From positions 1 to 9,623 of the forward strand of contig JALHOX010000159.1 of assembly GCA_022842805.1 (NCBI GenBank): a stretch of DNA of 9,623 nt. The letters run 5' to 3'. This document shows, in pieces, positions 6,987 to 9,623 of this stretch. The stretch's first letter is position 1; each line of letters opens with the position of its first letter. Position numbers and translations under genes: made by a program. This DNA comes from Phycisphaerae bacterium. Lineage in GTDB: Bacteria > Planctomycetota > Phycisphaerae > UBA1845 > Fen-1342. The notes under the pieces were generated by a model, which was given only the letters and a program-made list of their open reading frames with translations, was not told the origin of the DNA and did not search any database.

Positions 6987-7856
6987 TCAGATGCCCGCCA
7001 CGTAGAAGATCACGGTGAAGACGACGTCGGCGAAGATGAGCGCCACGATGCTCTGCACGACGGTTTTGGTGGTGGCGTCGCCGACGCCGGCGGCGCCGCC
7101 CTTGACGTTCAGGCCCAGATAGCAGGCGAGGCTGGCGATGACCGCGCCGAAGACGCCGCCTTTGACGAGGCCGGTGATGTAGTCGCTGAGGCGCAGTGCG
7201 GCGCGGGTGGCGTCTACATAGGCGTAATAACTGAGGTCGAGCACGAACATGCCGGTGAGCAGGCCGCCGATCACGCCGGCGATGTCGGCCAGCGCCGTTA
7301 GGCCCATCATCATGATGGTCGTGGCGACGATGCGCGGAATGACCAGAAACTTGATGGGGTCGAGCGCGTGGGCGCGGAGAGCCTTGATCTCCTCGCCTTC
7401 GACCATCGTGCCCAGTTCGGCGGCGATCGACGCGCCGGCAAAGCCGCTCAGGATGACGGCGGTGATCAGCGGGCCGAGCTCGCGAAAGACGGCGAGAGCC
7501 ACGACATCCGCGACGCGCTCAAGCTGTCCGTAGGAAGCAAGCGTGGGCGCGAGGTTGAGCGCGAGGATCAGCCCGATGAAGACCTGAACCAGAAGCACGA
7601 TCGGCACGCTGCGGACGCCGAAGCGAACCATCTGTTCGACGAACGACGCCAGGTGGAGCCGCCCGCCCTCGCGGCTCTGAAAGCCGGTGGTGAGCTTGGC
7701 GACGACTTCGAGCACGAGGCGAATGATCGCGCCGATGTAGCGAATCGAGTCAAAGGTCGCATCGATCGCGAAGCGCGTGGTGCGGCCGAAGATTTCGATC
7801 GGCGTCACGATCAGCCGATCCCAGAGCCGCATCGTCGCGACGAGCACTTCGCTCAT
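6987..7856 (-). CDS. mlaE: MlaE-family ABC lipid-transport permease
   Basis: An inner-membrane permease of the MlaE/YrbE family, 289 residues against the usual 260 or so. In known systems MlaE works with the ATPase MlaF, the MCE protein MlaD and the STAS protein MlaB to move phospholipids between inner and outer membrane. The family core is clear: FRELGPLITAVILSGFAGAS (124-143), IAAELGTMVEGEEIKAL (144-160), DPIKFLVIPRIVA (166-178) and the C-terminal GGAAGVGDATTKTVVQS (253-269). Hydrophobic segments lie at about 82-103, 117-140, 168-185, 187-210, 233-250 and 265-287, after an amphipathic N-terminus of about 60 residues. Its ATG overlaps the STAS gene stop by four bases (ATGA), and the RNase HII-like gene follows one base after it. 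No ATPase or MCE gene is present in the window. The STAS neighbour could be its MlaB. Very firm family call. Confidence 0.95.
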   Translation of the reverse strand: MSEVLVATMRLWDRLIVTPIEIFGRTTRFAIDATFDSIRYIGAIIRLVLEVVAKLTTGFQSREGGRLHLASFVEQMVRFGVRSVPIVLLVQVFIGLILALNLAPTLASYGQLERVADVVALAVFRELGPLITAVILSGFAGASIAAELGTMVEGEEIKALRAHALDPIKFLVIPRIVATTIMMMGLTALADIAGVIGGLLTGMFVLDLSYYAYVDATRAALRLSDYITGLVKGGVFGAVIASLACYLGLNVKGGAAGVGDATTKTVVQSIVALIFADVVFTVIFYVAGI

Positions 7857-8209
7857 TTTGCGGCGGCCTCGTCGAGCGTGGCGGCGATGATGAAGAACTT
7901 GTCGAGCTTGGTGATTTCGAACAGGCTGCGAACGCGGGGCTGAATGCCGACCAGCACGACCTGACCGCGGCGGCGCTCCAGCTTGCGCTTGAACTCAACC
8001 AGCGTTCCGACGCCGGAGCTGTCCATGTAGGGCACGCCGGAGAGGTCGACGATGTATTTCGGGTCTTTGTCTTCGACGAGCGCCAGGAACTGTTGACGGA
8101 GGCGCGGCGAGGAGCCGAGGTCGATTTCGCCGAGCAGTCTGACCACGCGCAGCGGGCCGTGGGCGGCTAGCTCAATGGTCAGGTTGGAGGATTGCGGCGA
8201 AGCGGCCAT
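7853..8209 (-). CDS. STAS-domain anti-anti-sigma factor (RsbV/SpoIIAA type)
   Basis: A 118-residue single-domain STAS protein. In partner-switching systems such a protein is phosphorylated on a conserved Ser by an RsbW-type kinase; when unphosphorylated it sequesters that kinase and frees its target, often a sigma factor. The signature YIVDLSGVPYMDSSGVGTL (52-70) holds the DSSG motif with Ser65 in the position phosphorylated in SpoIIAA. VRLLGEIDLGSSPRLR (23-38) gives the first strand and helix, and RVRSLFEITKLDKFF (92-106) is the usual C-terminal helix region. It starts seven bases after the stop of the RsbW-like gene, consistent with being its substrate. It overlaps mlaE by four bases, so it might also or instead act as MlaB, the STAS subunit of the lipid transporter. 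The intact DSSG favours a real phospho-switch. The fold is very sure; the choice between roles is open. Confidence 0.93.
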   Translation of the reverse strand: MAASPQSSNLTIELAAHGPLRVVRLLGEIDLGSSPRLRQQFLALVEDKDPKYIVDLSGVPYMDSSGVGTLVEFKRKLERRRGQVVLVGIQPRVRSLFEITKLDKFFIIAATLDEAAAK

Positions 8210-8216
8210 TTCAGCA

Positions 8217-8666
8217 TCACTCTTGCGACTTGCCCGTGTGGTTGAGCGATTTTCGCATGATCAGGAGCAGCCCGCCTCCCGGGGCGTGGAAATAGTCGGC
8301 GCTGCTCATCATCGCCCGGATCAAGTGTACTCCCAGTCCGCCCGGGCGGATGTCGCCCAAATCGCGACCGGCGATTTTCGACAGGTCCACCTGTTGACCG
8401 TAATCGCGGATGCGAATCTCGATGCCGGGCGGCTCGCCGTCGCCGTTGAGGGCCATCGCGGTGAAGTAGATGGGCTGGTCGGACTGGTTCTTGTAGCCGT
8501 GGCGGATGACGTTGGTGAGCGCTTCGTCGACGGCGAGGATGATGTCGCAAAGCTGGTGCTCATCCCACGGCTGGTGAACAAGCCAGGCGCGCAGCTCCTC
8601 GCGAAACGCGGGCAGGCGCTCCGGGTTGCTGGGCAGATCGATCTGAAACAGCTCACGCGTCTTCAC
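8217..8666 (-). CDS. RsbW-type serine kinase / anti-sigma factor (HATPase)
   Basis: A 149-residue GHKL ATPase of the RsbW/SpoIIAB group, which phosphorylates STAS antagonists on Ser and binds a sigma factor or other target. The N-box is seen in LAVDEALTNVIRHGY (44-58), with Glu48 and Asn52 for Mg-ATP binding. The G1 box is RDYG (87-90), and the G2 box is RPGGLGVHLIRAMM (107-120). It begins with GTG at 8666, overlapping the TGA of the HEAT lipoprotein gene (GTGA), so translational coupling is likely. The STAS gene follows after seven bases. No sigma factor gene lies in the window, so its target is unknown. It is a stand-alone catalytic domain with no sensor part. Firm family call. Confidence 0.93.
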   Translation of the reverse strand: MKTRELFQIDLPSNPERLPAFREELRAWLVHQPWDEHQLCDIILAVDEALTNVIRHGYKNQSDQPIYFTAMALNGDGEPPGIEIRIRDYGQQVDLSKIAGRDLGDIRPGGLGVHLIRAMMSSADYFHAPGGGLLLIMRKSLNHTGKSQE

Positions 8667-9052
8667 GGGCCTTTGTTCGCCTCGCGCACGGGCGTTTCAC
8701 CGGGAGATCCAAAGCGGCCCTCCCGAAGGGCCGCGCGCCAAGCCTCGATTGCGGCGGCTCGGTCCGCGCTCGGGGCGTAGTAGCGATAGCCGAAATCCTC
8801 GCCACAGAGTTCGCGCAATGCAAGGATGGCGTAAAGGCGAACGGCGCGATCATCGTCGTCGAGGCGCTCGACGAGCGCGGCGACGGCCGCAAAGTCGCGC
8901 GACTGGGCAGACGCGACAATCGCGTCGGAACGCTCCACCGGGCTGAGCGATTGCAGGCGTTGACGGCGCGCGTCGGGAGCTTCGCAGCCGCCGCCCGCGA
9001 ACAGCGCGAGCAGCACGGCGAAACAGCCCAGGCGGCGGGCAACGCGAAGCAT
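8663..9052 (-). CDS. Small HEAT-repeat lipoprotein
   Basis: A 129-residue protein starting at the ATG at 9052. The N-terminus is basic (MLRVARR) with a hydrophobic run LGCFAVLLALFAGGG ending at Cys23. This is a probable lipoprotein signal, although Gly at -3 of the lipobox is not ideal. The mature part has two HEAT-like helices (SDAIVASAQSRDFAAVAALVERLDDDDRAVRLYAILALREL, residues 41-81). These are followed by GEDFGYRYYAPSADRAAAIEAWRAAL (83-108), a tail pattern I associate with planctomycete HEAT-repeat proteins (GxxFGY...W). An upstream start (frame open to 9211) would destroy the signal peptide and cross the TATACT box, so I rejected it. It is the first gene of the six-gene unit and could tie the switch to the envelope. 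That it is a real coding lipoprotein is quite sure; its function is unknown. Confidence 0.75.
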   Translation of the reverse strand: MLRVARRLGCFAVLLALFAGGGCEAPDARRQRLQSLSPVERSDAIVASAQSRDFAAVAALVERLDDDDRAVRLYAILALRELCGEDFGYRYYAPSADRAAAIEAWRAALREGRFGSPGETPVREANKGP

Positions 9053-9087
9053 GACGATGTGAAGATCCTGGCCGCTCACGGAAGCGC

Positions 9088-9093
9088 AGTATA
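9088..9093 (-). promoter_or_regulatory. Candidate -10 box of the six-gene unit
   Basis: TATACT on the minus strand matches TATAAT in five of six positions. It stands about 36 bases before the ATG at 9052, giving a leader of roughly 29 bases. It is AT-rich in very GC-rich surroundings. No good -35 box is seen at 16-18 bases; the nearest is TTGTAG at 21 bases. The rest of the 165-base gap (9053-9217) is GC-rich and holds the hairpin listed separately. Confidence 0.35.
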
Positions 9094-9163
9094 GGCCCGT
9101 GGCGGCGGCGCTCTCTACAACGGATGACGCGACCGACGCGAATTGACGAACGAACGCCGGCCG

Positions 9164-9188
9164 GAGCGGGCGGAACCGCGGGCCGCTC
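9164..9188. terminator. GC-rich hairpin after the small lipoprotein gene
   Basis: GAGCGG (9164-9169) and CCGCTC (9183-9188) form the outer stem, with an inner GCGG/CCGC pairing (9170-9173 with 9176-9179) that leaves a two-base loop and a three-base bulge. It lies about 30 bases after the stop of the gene ending at 9218. No T-run follows, so it may stabilise the transcript or be chance. Confidence 0.25.
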
Positions 9189-9217
9189 GCGACAACCCCG
9201 ACCGGGCGCAAATCGCC

Positions 9218-9490
9218 TTAGGTGCTGCCGGTGGTTGTGCCGTCGCCGCCGGAGGTATCGGTGCCCCCGGTGCCGCCCGTCCCGTCGGTGGTGCCCTCGT
9301 CGGGCTCATAAATGGCGATCAATCCGTCGACCAGGCCGCCGAGCAGCGCGGTGAGCCCGTTTTGAAAGCCGTTGACGGTCGCGTTGCGGAACTGATCGCG
9401 GACGGCCGGCTCACAGCCGGTGACGGCCAGCAGGCCGGCGGCAAGAATCATCGTGCCCATACGCTGCGCCGAAGTTCGCAAACCCAACAT
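9218..9490 (-). CDS. Small lipoprotein with Gly/Thr/Asp-rich tail
   Basis: A 90-residue protein of unknown function. The start is the ATG at 9490, seven bases after a GGAGGA; a GTG five codons upstream overlaps that site and is unlikely to be used. Residues 12-26 form the hydrophobic signal MGTMILAAGLLAVTGC with the lipobox AVTGC, so Cys26 should be lipid-modified. Residues 29-58 are helical (VRDQFRNATVNGFQNGLTAL and VDGLIAIY). The last 25 residues are low-complexity, TTDGTGGTGGTDTSGGDG-like, and look like a disordered, surface-exposed tail. It precedes the six-gene unit on the same strand but is separated by 165 bases and probably has its own promoter. Coding is well supported by the strong ribosome site and signal peptide. 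Confidence 0.72.
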   Translation of the reverse strand: MLGLRTSAQRMGTMILAAGLLAVTGCEPAVRDQFRNATVNGFQNGLTALLGGLVDGLIAIYEPDEGTTDGTGGTGGTDTSGGDGTTTGST

Positions 9491-9497
9491 CTCAAAA

Positions 9498-9503
9498 TCC
9501 TCC
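9498..9503 (-). promoter_or_regulatory. Strong ribosome binding site for the small lipoprotein
   Basis: GGAGGA on the minus strand, seven bases before the ATG at 9490. It is the clearest Shine-Dalgarno site in the window and fixes the start at 9490 rather than the GTG at 9505. Confidence 0.75.
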
Positions 9504-9576
9504 ACGGCGTCCGGCCGCGCGGCGCAATCGCCACAAGCGCGCGGGTGTGCGGAACGCTGAGACAGTCCTTGGGATC

Positions 9577-9592
9577 GGCAAGATGCGGGCCA
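9577..9592 (-). promoter_or_regulatory. Possible sigma-54 (-24/-12) promoter
   Basis: On the minus strand the sequence reads TGGCCCGCATCTTGCC. The sigma-54 consensus is TGGCACG-N4-TTGC, so it differs at one position and keeps the GG-N10-GC spacing. It would give a leader of about 75 bases before the ATG at 9490. No activator site can be checked. GC-rich DNA makes such a match less striking than it looks. Confidence 0.25.
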
Positions 9593-9623
9593 GTTGAATA
9601 GCCAAGAGCGAAATGCGGAGGAA

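Noticed and set aside
5645..7018. 457-residue plus-strand open frame
   Set aside because: It runs antisense across the start of the macroglobulin-like gene and the whole RNase HII-like gene, both well supported by motifs.
9143..9601. 152-residue plus-strand open frame at the right end
   Set aside because: It is antisense to the small lipoprotein gene, which has a strong ribosome site and lipoprotein signal.

Overview
The window looks like chromosomal DNA from a GC-rich, probably planctomycetal bacterium. This is an inference from gene content: very GC-rich codon third positions, a large periplasmic macroglobulin-like protein, a HEAT-repeat lipoprotein ending in a planctomycete-like GEDFGY...W motif, an RsbW/RsbV pair next to an MlaE permease, and several genes without a clear Shine-Dalgarno site. 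I see no RNA gene, CRISPR array, insertion sequence, integrase or phage gene. Almost every base is coding and no gene-free stretch exceeds about 165 bases.

Layout from right to left, because nearly everything is on the minus strand. At 9490-9218 there is a small lipoprotein with a Gly/Thr/Asp-rich tail, preceded by a strong Shine-Dalgarno site and a possible sigma-54 promoter. After a 165-base gap with a TATACT box, a tightly packed unit of six genes begins: HEAT-repeat lipoprotein (9052-8663), RsbW-type ATPase/kinase (8666-8217), RsbV-type STAS protein (8209-7853), MlaE-family lipid permease (7856-6987), divergent RNase HII-like protein (6985-6023) and a 1441-residue exported alpha-2-macroglobulin-like protein (5983-1658). 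The first five are joined by 4-base overlaps or gaps of 1 and 7 bases; the last follows after 39 bases, or 12 if its alternative TTG start is used.

The left end holds a plus-strand gene for a small Mpo1/DUF962-like membrane protein (1222-1554), convergent with the macroglobulin gene. Divergent from it are a 208-residue protein of unknown function (1122-496) and the N-terminal part of a PgeF/YfiH (LACC1-type) protein running off the window edge (410-1).

The most interesting part is the six-gene unit. It joins a phospho-switch pair (RsbW/RsbV) to an envelope lipid permease that has no MlaF ATPase or MlaD substrate-binding partner here. It ends with a macroglobulin-like protein that has no thioester motif and carries a His/Asp-rich linker where the thioester domain would be expected. 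A shared envelope role is plausible but remains an inference. No entirely new system can be claimed from the sequence alone.
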